NCBI GenBank assembly: GCA_049325415.1
Contig: JBMOLL010000067.1
Coordinates: 7,332-71,331 of the forward strand
Length of the DNA: 64,000 nucleotides
Origin: JBMOLL01 sp049325415
GTDB taxonomy: Bacteria > Bacteroidota > Bacteroidia > Bacteroidales > GCA-2748055
Direction of reading: 5' to 3'
The notes beneath the pieces were generated by a model. It had not been told where the DNA came from and made no database searches. It saw only the letters and a list, made by a program, of their open reading frames with translations. This document shows, one piece after another, positions 16,841-25,000 of the stretch; positions within the stretch are counted from its first letter, which is position 1; each line of letters starts with the position of its first letter. The translations under genes and the position numbers were made by a program.

Positions 16841-17521
16841 ATGCTCATGGAAAATAAATTGACAAAAATCGCAACATTTCTAGATGGAAATTTTTTCATG
16901 ATTGTATCTGAATTTTACAAATTCCATCATCCAAAAGGGAAATATATCTCATTCAATGGACTCGCTGAGTATATTAGAGAAGAAGTATCAAGACAGGAAC
17001 AAGTAGACAAAAGATACTGCCAAATTGTTGAAGCGCATTGGTTTAGAGGTCGATACAATACATCGCAGTTAAATCAAATGATTACTGACGATACAAAAAG
17101 ATTGTCTTGGCTGACAAATGAAAGATATGTGCATGATTTATTTATGTATAATGGAATTGTTCAACATGTATATCCGGTTCAATTTGATCAAAGAACTGGA
17201 AGAACTACGGAAAAAGGAATTGATGTTTGGCTTGCCTTAGAGGCTTTTGAATTAGCGGTCTTAAAAAAATTTGATGTTTGTACACTAATAGCAGGGGATA
17301 CCGACTATGTACCATTAGTAAGAAAACTGAATGGCCTAGGAACTAGGGTGATGGTTCTTGGTTGGGATTTCCAATATGCGCTTCCAAATGGTAATATGCA
17401 TATTACAAGAACAAGTCAACCACTACTTGATGAATGCACCTATCCAATAATGATGGAAGGAGTTATTAATGATAGAGCAAATACAAATAATCCCGTCGTT
17501 CGAGGAATTTTTGAGAATTGA
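16841..17521 (+). CDS. NYN-domain (PIN-like) putative RNase in AT-rich island
   Basis: A 226-residue LabA/NYN-type protein. The acidic metal-binding residues are visible: D15 in ATFLDGNFF, D128 in EKGIDVWLALEAFEL, and D153/D155 in IAGDTDYVPLVRKL. They are followed by GTRVMVLGW, the last Rossmann-like strand. NYN proteins are usually ribonucleases and recur in RNA processing and in defence loci. A second ATG two codons downstream is an equally good start. Codon use is AT-rich, unlike genes up to 16.5 kb, which supports horizontal gain. It is followed by the ATPase after a 209-bp AT-rich gap, so co-transcription is possible but not certain. Confidence 0.82.
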   Translation: MLMENKLTKIATFLDGNFFMIVSEFYKFHHPKGKYISFNGLAEYIREEVSRQEQVDKRYCQIVEAHWFRGRYNTSQLNQMITDDTKRLSWLTNERYVHDLFMYNGIVQHVYPVQFDQRTGRTTEKGIDVWLALEAFELAVLKKFDVCTLIAGDTDYVPLVRKLNGLGTRVMVLGWDFQYALPNGNMHITRTSQPLLDECTYPIMMEGVINDRANTNNPVVRGIFEN

Positions 17522-17730
17522 CACTTGACAGTTTTAGCTTGTCATATTACAGTAAAGGAATTACAGTTGGCAATTACCAAGATTTGATATTATACAATAT
17601 TGCCAAGAATTATTTTATTTCTAAATAAACTATAGATACATTTTCCAAAGCATTGTTCGACTATAAGATAATGCAATGATATCAATCCTTTCATGAAATT
17701 TACTTTAAAAACAACGCAAAACTAGAGAAA

Positions 17731-19005
17731 ATGGAAATATATCGAACATCAAAAGTATTTGTTCCTGGTGGATTACCAGTCTTGACTTATAATCCAAGGC
17801 AAGAATTAAAACTTGAGGATTCAGTTCGAAGAGCCAACGACAATTTGTGCAAATTAATGGTAGTCACTGGATCTACTAAATCTGGAAAAACTGTTTTAGT
17901 CAAGAATATTTTTCCGAAGGAGAAATCAGTCTGGTTCGATGGCGGTTCTTTTTCTAGTGAAGATGAATTTTGGTTAGATATTGTTAATCAATTAGATGGA
18001 TTTATTGATTTCACAGAATCACAAGGAAAAGAAAAAACACACTCAAATAAAGCAAAAGGGAAAGCTGAACTTACACTGTCAATACCCTTTCCAGGTATGC
18101 CTTCTATCGGAGGTGAAGTTGAATATTTTAGGGACAAGAAAGATAACTTAACAAAAACTAAATCGAGAAGAGGCAGTGTAAAATCTATCGCACTAAATCT
18201 ACTTGCTGAAAAAAAAATTCCCTTAATTATAGATGACTTTCATTACTTAAATAGAGATAAACAAGCCTCAATAATTAGGGCAGTGAAATCACTGATATTT
18301 GATGGACAACCAGTTATTTTTATTGCAATTCCGCATAGACGTTTTGATCCGATAAAAGTAGAGAAGGAAATGACTGGACGAGTTGAAAATGTAAATATTC
18401 CACCTTGGGAGAAAGACGAATTAAAAGAGATTGCCGCGATTGGTTTTCCACTTTTAAACTTATCAGTTGAAGACAGTGTTATTTTTTCTCTTGTGAATGA
18501 ATCAATAAGTAGCCCGCATTTAATGCAAGAATTTTGTAGAGAATTTTGTGCTATAAACAATATACATGAAACAGTTCCAAACAAAAGAATAATTGGTTTT
18601 GAAGAAAACAAACTCAAAAAACTTTACTCGGATGTAGCAGTAATGACTGGCAAGATTATGTTTGAAAAATTAAGTAAAGGTCCTAGACAAAGAAGTGATA
18701 GGATCAAAAGACCTACTTCAGATGGAAGTGATCCGGACATTTATGGTTTAGTTCTTAAAGCCTTGGCAAACTTAAAACCTGCTCTTGAAAAGGTCGAATA
18801 TGTCGATTTAAGAAGAGAAATTTCGAATATCTCTGTCGATAGAACACCAGAAGCTCATGAGATATCAAGAGTTTTAGAATATATGTCAAAAATTGCTTCA
18901 TCTGATGAGTCATCTACACCAGTAATTGACTGGGAAAAGGATGATAGAATTTTGCATATCACTGATCCATTTTTTGCATATTATTTGCGTTGGGGTAAGA
19001 TCTAA
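17731..19005 (+). CDS. AAA/STAND-like P-loop ATPase in AT-rich island
   Basis: A 424-residue ATPase with no signal peptide. Walker A is GSTKSGKT at residues 47-54 and Walker B is PLIIDDFHYL (D168/D169). A sensor-like strand PVIFIAIPHRRFD follows near residues 195-207, then a helical lid. The C-terminus ends in DPFFAYYLRW, a motif typical of the winged-helix part of Orc1/Cdc6-like and archaeal-type AAA ATPases. A charged insertion (about 98-150) lies between Walker A and B. No effector domain is visible within the protein, so any output would have to come from a partner such as the NYN protein upstream. AT-rich like its neighbours. Confidence 0.8.
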   Translation: MEIYRTSKVFVPGGLPVLTYNPRQELKLEDSVRRANDNLCKLMVVTGSTKSGKTVLVKNIFPKEKSVWFDGGSFSSEDEFWLDIVNQLDGFIDFTESQGKEKTHSNKAKGKAELTLSIPFPGMPSIGGEVEYFRDKKDNLTKTKSRRGSVKSIALNLLAEKKIPLIIDDFHYLNRDKQASIIRAVKSLIFDGQPVIFIAIPHRRFDPIKVEKEMTGRVENVNIPPWEKDELKEIAAIGFPLLNLSVEDSVIFSLVNESISSPHLMQEFCREFCAINNIHETVPNKRIIGFEENKLKKLYSDVAVMTGKIMFEKLSKGPRQRSDRIKRPTSDGSDPDIYGLVLKALANLKPALEKVEYVDLRREISNISVDRTPEAHEISRVLEYMSKIASSDESSTPVIDWEKDDRILHITDPFFAYYLRWGKI

Positions 19006-19243
19006 TGATTTTTCAAATGATATCGAAAGGAATTGAGTTTTTGCTCAGACTCTCTCAAGACACAATGTCTTTCAATAAGCTTAGCTCCCTTTGATCTATC
19101 ACTGATAAAAAAAAAATTGAAAACGCAGAATATCAATATTTCAAAGCATAAAATTGTAATCAATTAAAAATGTTTTAACTAAGACGCAACGCTAATGTCT
19201 TACGCCTATTTTTCTTAGAAACAAAAGTTTTATTCGCAATTAT
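19006..19243. other. AT-rich gap inside the island
   Basis: 238 bp without an ORF or a clear terminator. It separates the ATPase from the exported protease gene, which weakens the case that all three island genes form one operon. Confidence 0.4.
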
Positions 19244-20071
19244 ATGAATAATATTTTTATCACTGTATTAACCTCTATAATATACATGACATGCATTCAA
19301 GCAAGTGCACAAAGGCCCCCTGATTCACTTTTTCAACAAATTGTTCTTTTCAAGAGGCAGGCTATTGGGGTAGATAAAGATAAGTCCTACCAAAAATTTC
19401 TAAAGGAATACAAATTACCTCAAGCTTCAGGTTTTTACTTTCGTCCGGATAGCCTTCATTTGTATATAGCTACGGCCAAACATGTTATGCAACGCGACGA
19501 CTCTATAAAAAAAATAATGATTCAATATTTTACGATTTTAGAGAGTGGAGGATTTTGGACTTGCCATACCTTCCATGTTAATAACTATGGTTTAAATCAT
19601 AGAGATTCGTTATGCGATATAGTTTTAGTATATAATTTTTTTTCTCTATTTAACACTGGGATTTCTGAAAAAATAAAAGGCTTCACAACTAAAGATATTG
19701 TAACAAAAGAGGTTTTTTATTCAATGAGACCTGGACAGAATATGTTTTATATTGGAATGTACCCTGATAGCCTAAAATCTATTAAAAACTTCTATTGGTA
19801 TCCTAAAGCTGAACTTGTAAACATATACAAAATACCGAAGCAAGTGAAAGCAGGTAAGTTTAGCACTCCAATAAACTGTGATTTCAGACTAAAATCAATT
19901 GGTAAACAAGGCATTAGCGGTTCTCCAGTGTTTATTGAAATCAATGGCAAATACAAATTATTCGGTATTATTAACGCGACTAATTCGAATTCCATGAACC
20001 AAAACAACTATACTGAATTTATTGGTACTGGAGCTTTTCGATTATTAGAAATATTGGAATTCAATAATTAA
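19244..20071 (+). CDS. Exported trypsin-like serine protease in AT-rich island
   Basis: A 275-residue protein with an N-terminal signal peptide (hydrophobic to about residue 20, cleavage likely after ASA). A chymotrypsin-fold triad can be read in order: H80 in IATAKHVM, D125 in SLCDIVLVY, and S225 in GISGSPVF, the GxSGSP form of bacterial trypsin-like proteases. Spacing is reasonable for a compact two-barrel protease. The substrate is unknown. Because it should act in the periplasm or outside, it is unlikely to be a cytoplasmic effector of the ATPase next to it. Confidence 0.72.
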   Translation: MNNIFITVLTSIIYMTCIQASAQRPPDSLFQQIVLFKRQAIGVDKDKSYQKFLKEYKLPQASGFYFRPDSLHLYIATAKHVMQRDDSIKKIMIQYFTILESGGFWTCHTFHVNNYGLNHRDSLCDIVLVYNFFSLFNTGISEKIKGFTTKDIVTKEVFYSMRPGQNMFYIGMYPDSLKSIKNFYWYPKAELVNIYKIPKQVKAGKFSTPINCDFRLKSIGKQGISGSPVFIEINGKYKLFGIINATNSNSMNQNNYTEFIGTGAFRLLEILEFNN

Positions 20072-20190
20072 ATATGCTCAGAATTTATCAAATATAACTA
20101 ACATAGCGATGTATATGTAAGCATTAAGCCTCCTAAGTCTTGTAATCAAAACCACTCCGTAAACTATTAGAGAAAATCCAACGATTTCCG
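20072..20190. other. Right edge of AT-rich segment
   Basis: Short gap leading into the direct repeat. AT-rich to about 20180, GC-rich afterwards. Nothing recognised. Confidence 0.4.
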
Positions 20191-20300
20191 CATTTTCGCA
20201 GACTTTTGTCAGAAGTATTTGAGTTTTTCCAGCTCTATGGCGAGAGTCCTGTCCCCACTGGCTTCGAAAGGCTCCGCCCCGCCCTCCTGTCCCTCCCCCG
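20191..20300 (+). repeat. ~110-bp direct repeat, left copy
   Basis: Matches 21609-21719 with a few substitutions and one short indel. Both copies begin CATTTTCGCAGACTTTTGT, share the core CAGCTCTATGGCGAGAGTCC, and end in CTCCTGTCCCTCCCCCG. The copies flank about 1.3 kb holding a lipoprotein gene, a tiny ORF and a beta-barrel gene. No ORF or inverted ends typical of an insertion sequence are seen within the repeat. Confidence 0.9.
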
Positions 20301-20462
20301 CCTCGCCTTCGACTTGCTACGACTGAGCGGCGGTGGGAGGGATGGCTGATTTGTTACCTTTTCGGGCTTGCCTGAGCCTGGCCCGGAAGGCAGAGAGGAC
20401 CGGTGTTTTTCAAATAAGACATTTTTTCCGGGTTCTCTAACGATGGTTTCGGCTTATTGGAG

Positions 20463-20470
20463 TAACTTTA
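20463..20470 (+). promoter_or_regulatory. -7 box upstream of the small lipoprotein
   Basis: TAACTTTA in the context GTTTCGGC..TTGGAGTAACTTTAG. A very similar stretch (GTTTCGGG..ATGGTGTAACTTTAG) precedes the secreted protein gene at 28540. No TTG at the -33 spacing. Confidence 0.45.
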
Positions 20471-20515
20471 GTGAAAAGGGAGTTTTTGACGGACCCGTTA
20501 GGCATATTTGCATCT

Positions 20516-20851
20516 ATGAAACAATACATTTACATGCTTTCTGCAATACTTTCCATCACCATCTTTTCCTGTAACCGACCCGGCAAAGCACCAGAGAAAT
20601 TGATTACAGCTGTAGATACTGTTCCCATTCCTGACACCTTATACCTGGCTAATGACACCACCCTTTTCCTGAACGGTGAGATAGTTTTTATGGATTCACT
20701 GGATGTCGTTCTATCGGAAATAAAGCTAAAGGAAGGGGAAGCGTATGTGGTTTTAAAGACCGTCGGTCAGGTGAAAGTGAGCAGTATCGAAAGGATTATG
20801 GAGACGCTGACCAGGAATCATATTACGATCAGGTTGAGAGTGGATAATTAG
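20516..20851 (+). CDS. Small lipoprotein of unknown function
   Basis: 111 residues. The signal sequence with lipobox TIFSC gives an acylated cysteine at position 19. The start is the ATG at 20516; an upstream in-frame GTG (20471) would spoil the signal sequence and sits right after the -7 box. The mature part alternates short strands and ends in a strand-helix-strand pattern (NGEIVFMDSLD, EAYVVLKTVG, SIERIMETLTRNHITIRLRV). This faintly recalls the periplasmic domain of ExbD-type proteins; I do not regard that as established. It lies between the two direct repeats. Confidence 0.7.
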   Translation: MKQYIYMLSAILSITIFSCNRPGKAPEKLITAVDTVPIPDTLYLANDTTLFLNGEIVFMDSLDVVLSEIKLKEGEAYVVLKTVGQVKVSSIERIMETLTRNHITIRLRVDN

Positions 20852-20924
20852 ACCGACCTGCATGTGAAAGCAGCAGGAGCACATGAAAAAAGTACATTAA
20901 CAATTGCAATCAGACAGTAAAACA

Positions 20925-21044
20925 ATGTTCAAAACCAGAACAGGAGCAGGACTTATAGTCATTCTTTTTGCAATGACTGGTTTTAGCTTATTTGTACAGG
21001 GTTTTGACAATACCAACGCCCAGATCACATTGAGGATCATCTAA
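20925..21044 (+). CDS. 39-residue putative membrane or exported peptide
   Basis: A short ATG-TAA frame encoding a basic start (MFKTRTG), a hydrophobic stretch of about 17 residues and a polar tail ending ITLRII. It fits a signal anchor or a cut-down signal peptide. It sits 28 bp before the beta-barrel gene on the same strand. Its length means it could be chance; the lysine/arginine start and hydrophobic core are the only support. Confidence 0.35.
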   Translation: MFKTRTGAGLIVILFAMTGFSLFVQGFDNTNAQITLRII

Positions 21045-21072
21045 TTATATTAACATATCAACAAAAGATGAC

Positions 21073-21603
21073 ATGAAAAGGCTTTCATTCTTTTTATTGC
21101 TTATTTTTTCGATGATCCATTTAAGGGCTCAGAATGAGAAATATCCGAATCGATTCAATTTACAAATAGGATTAGCAGATCGCTTAAAATTATTGCAGTA
21201 CTTTACTTATTATGAAAGCTATAGAATATCCCTGAATTATATACTGGCGCCTGATTTAAGCATAGCTGTTTTCGGTGGCTATACGCCTCTTTATGAATAT
21301 AATACATATGATCAAACCAGATACTTTCGAGGGAATGGGTTCTTCTATGGAACTGAAGTTTTTTACTACATCAATCCGATTGCTTTAAATAAAAAAATGT
21401 ACACTAAACTTTATTTTTACCTGAAAGGAAGAATTGGTGGTTTTAGTGCATTTCCAATTGAAGTACCTTCGTTAAGCAAATTGGATTACGGTATATATGG
21501 TGGAGTATATTATTATCCATTTGCCAAATACGGAGTTTTTGCAGAATTGGGTTATGGCAGACATTCATACAGTCAATTTGGATTTTCATTCAGGTTCAAA
21601 TAA
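21073..21603 (+). CDS. Small outer-membrane beta-barrel protein
   Basis: 176 residues with a signal peptide (cleavage likely after LRAQ, about residue 19). The mature chain is rich in Tyr/Phe with alternating polar and non-polar residues in many short strands, and ends in GFSFRFK, a beta-signal-like terminus. This is the look of an 8-stranded outer-membrane barrel. The coding sequence is AT-rich like the 16.8-20.1 kb genes. No family name can be given. Confidence 0.65.
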   Translation: MKRLSFFLLLIFSMIHLRAQNEKYPNRFNLQIGLADRLKLLQYFTYYESYRISLNYILAPDLSIAVFGGYTPLYEYNTYDQTRYFRGNGFFYGTEVFYYINPIALNKKMYTKLYFYLKGRIGGFSAFPIEVPSLSKLDYGIYGGVYYYPFAKYGVFAELGYGRHSYSQFGFSFRFK

Positions 21604-21608
21604 CTCAA

Positions 21609-21719
21609 CATTTTCGCAGACTTTTGTACGATGTTTTTAGATTTTTCCAGCTCTATGGCGAGAGTCCTGTCCCCACTGGCTTCGAAAGGCTCCGCCCCCA
21701 CCCTCCTGTCCCTCCCCCG
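21609..21719 (+). repeat. ~110-bp direct repeat, right copy
   Basis: Second copy of the 20191-20300 repeat, in the same orientation. It begins 6 bp after the stop codon of the beta-barrel gene. Confidence 0.9.
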
Positions 21720-21969
21720 GTTACCCGGCAAAAGCTGCCTGAATCAGCCATTACTTGCCCGATTGGCAAAAGGCCCGGATCATGCCTTTTATTCGCTCCC
21801 CTCTCCATGAGAGGCCTTTGGGGTGAGGAATATAGCCTGGGTACATTGCTTTTGTATGGTTTTTTGGTCTACAAGTTACCGGTCCTCACCCTCGCCTGCA
21901 ATTACCAAGTTATTTTGCAGGAGTGATGCGCAGACTTCTACGGGCTCGCCCCCACCCTCCTCCGAAAAA
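21720..21969. other. Non-coding stretch after the right direct repeat
   Basis: About 250 bp, mostly GC-rich, with no supported gene. It leads into a long hairpin that separates convergent genes. Confidence 0.45.
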
Positions 21970-22006
21970 GCCCTTCTTTCCCTGCCACAGGCAGGGAGAG
22001 AAGGGC
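21970..22006. terminator. Long hairpin between convergent genes
   Basis: A 17-bp stem with one G.T pair and a 3-nt loop: GCCCTTCTTTCCCTGCC, ACA, GGCAGGGAGAGAAGGGC. There is only a mixed T-rich tail (TTCTTTCTT from 22011). It lies 33 bp from the stop of the large minus-strand gene. It may act as a bidirectional terminator or mRNA-end stabiliser, or be a remnant of a dispersed repeat. Confidence 0.5.
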
Positions 22007-22039
22007 CCTGTTCTTTCTTGAAAAGCCTTTTAACACTTC

Positions 22040-25000
22040 CTAGGGCAGCACCGTGAACCTGAACTGCGAAAGCTGTTTTTCGGTACCCGCAGTAAGGATA
22101 TAAACCCCTGCCGGGAGATTCTCCAGGTGAAGGGTGCACTCCCGGGTGTTCAGTTTCTGAAGGTTATACAACATTCGTCCCGACAGGTCGGTGATGATGA
22201 TCCGGTCGATCTGCCGGTCGGAGCGTACGGTTAGCATCCCGCTGGTCGGGTTGGGGAAGAGGGAGATGACAGGCATCAATTCCTCCCCGATCCCTGACGG
22301 CTCATCCGCAAAAAGGGCCTTAACGGTCATATCGCCTGATACAGTGATCAGCAGCGGATTTGTGTTCTGTGAAGTGCCATCCACTTCCCAGTGGTCAAAG
22401 ACCTTTCCAGTATGGGGATAGGCTGTGAGGGTCAGCTCTGCACCGTCGACCACATAGACCTCTCCGGCCGGAGGATTGGTCTCCCCGCCTTCGCCGTTTT
22501 CAATGGTCACCGTGTACTGCGTGGCTGAAGTAGCTGTAAAATAAGCACTGGCTGTCACGTCAGCTGTTACAGGCAGGTCGACATCGGGCGTTGTGTAGAT
22601 TACCGAAGAGATATCCCAATGATCGAAGACAAATCCTTTTGCAGGTGAAGCATAAAGGTGAATAACCGAGTTTTCGGCCACACTGTGGATCCCCGGAGCA
22701 GGGTACACGGTTCCTTCACCTTCGGCAACTGCCACCACTACCTGGTGAGAAGGCGCAAACCAGGCTTCTATGACTGTATTTCCGCTGATCTCGATCGAGG
22801 TGTCGGGAACGGTGATCTCCCTGCCATCGACAAGCCATTTGACAAAGATATTGTTCATATCAGGCAGAGCGGTCAGACTTACCCGGCTGTAGGCATTGAT
22901 ATAATGGGTCCCTGCGGGCGGGGTTGTACTTCCGTTCCCGTGAGTGGTGACCGTTAGCGTATACTGGGTGGCTGCTGTGGGCACAAAGTAGGCTGTGGCA
23001 GTAAGATCAGAGCTCATGGAAACCATGATCGCATCGGAAGTGTATTTGGTAGCTCCCACCATCCATTTATCAAATACATAACCCTGAGAGGGTGAGGCAT
23101 AAAGGATCACACTTTTCCCTTCGGGATAGGTGTGGGCTCCGGCAGTCGGCGTTGTCGTTCCCGATCCGCTGACAGCCAGGGTAAGGGTGTATTCCTTATA
23201 GAAAACGGCATTCAGGTAAACGTCATCCGAAAGCTGGTCGTCGCAATCCGACTTCAGTGTGAATTTCAGCCCGTTGTATACCGAAACCAAAGGTCCTTTC
23301 CTGACCGTAACAGTGACATTCACACTCTTACCTGCCTCAATGGTATAGGGATACGGGATCCCCCCCACCACCGGGCTTCCGCCAATGGTAATAACAGCCC
23401 CGTCGGGGTTCGATACCTGGTCGAACACCAGGTCGTAAGTCCGGGTCTCATCACTCTCACTGGTATTTGACAGTTGAAGTACGAAAACTGCCGGATCTGT
23501 TTCCTTCACCGTCTGGGAATTGGTATTGGCCAGCAGCTGTACCCCGTCGCGGTGCAGGGTGGCGGTGTCCCACGGACAGCTTGTGCGCCCGGCCACCAGC
23601 CTGAAGGCCGGCACTCCGTATACATTGTCGTTGAGGATATTCACGGTATAGCTGTCGCCGATATCGTCATCCGAAAGCACATATCCGACGGTGTTGGTCC
23701 ATGTATGCTCCAGTCCGAAGCCTCCGCCGATAGTGGTCCGCGAGTTAACAGCCACACCGCCGTAGATCCCCTGTCCGCCAACCGAAGCCCCGATGTCCGT
23801 TGCAACACCGGCCTCGATATACAGGCTGAGGTCGATCGAGAAGTTATTGTTGGTGGTCGATTCCACCGAATTCTCATAACTTATACCTCCGCTGAAAGTT
23901 TTGTTGGTGACATAGGTGGCATCCTCGATATTCCTGCGGTTCTGCTCAACGACCTGCTTCCAGACATCCATCTGGTTGCTGAAATATTCGGCTGAGTCGG
24001 TCACGTTTTTTGAAGCATAGTAGGCCGATATGCTTTCAAGTTCCGGAATGATCACCTCCTTAACATGATTCTCGGTATACATAAAGGTTGTGACCAGTCC
24101 TTTAGGCTCCATCACCAGGGTTTTGGACGTTTCAGCCCTGCAATGGTCGAAGTCGTACTGCAGCACATCGGAAACGGCATACAGCATATTCAGGGCACCT
24201 CCCACGTACAGGTCTCCGCCTGATCCGGTGATACTGCCACCACCCGCTGTCTGAAAACGATCGGTAGTGGTGGTGGTAAAGGTCAGCTGGTCGGTGGTGA
24301 GGCCGCTGACTCCGGCCCCGAAGGTACCCGTGACATCGAACTGAGTGGAAACATCGACCGATACATCAATACCCACAGATACACCAACGCTGAGCGACTG
24401 TCCCATCTGTGCCCTGAGATATGAACTTACAGAAGCTTCCTGCTGGATACTTGCATAGAAGGAAGTAGCCACGCTTGTGTTCTTTTCCAGGTAGCTGTAG
24501 CTGCAGTCTCCCGGGGGATTATGCAGGATCTGGAAGGGGATCTGCGGCGTGGTGGTGGTAAAGGTCTGAGATCGGGCCCTGTTACCAACAACAAGGGCAT
24601 CGGTATACACCGTATCGGTCTGGTTATCACGGTATAAGATAGCCTGGAACGACTTTTTATACGGTGCGACAATATTCGGGCTACCTCCCGTAAAGGTATA
24701 GGTGACCGCTTCTCCCTGCATATAATCGATGGTGTCGGTAACGAAACCGGTGCCGGATGACGAGATGTTCTCCATAATGATGATCCGGCCATCACCGGCG
24801 GGACAATGAGAACCGTTAAACGACTCCACCGGATCAAATTCAACCACATACTCCCCGTGCTGGGGAATTACCGGCATGATCTCATCGGAACAGGTCATGT
24901 AGCGGTCGAGTCCTGCTACCAGCAAGGTGGGCGCTTTTCGGTAAACAAAGTCTTTGGTCAGGGTGTCATGGCTGAAGACCTCCGGGTCATACACCGTAAG

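Noticed and set aside
16841..20071. A three-gene antiphage system as a firm call
   Set aside because: The gaps between genes are over 200 bp and the protease is exported. Kept as a hypothesis only for the NYN-ATPase pair.
20191..21719. Insertion sequence bounded by the direct repeats
   Set aside because: The repeats are direct, not inverted, and no transposase or recombinase lies between them.
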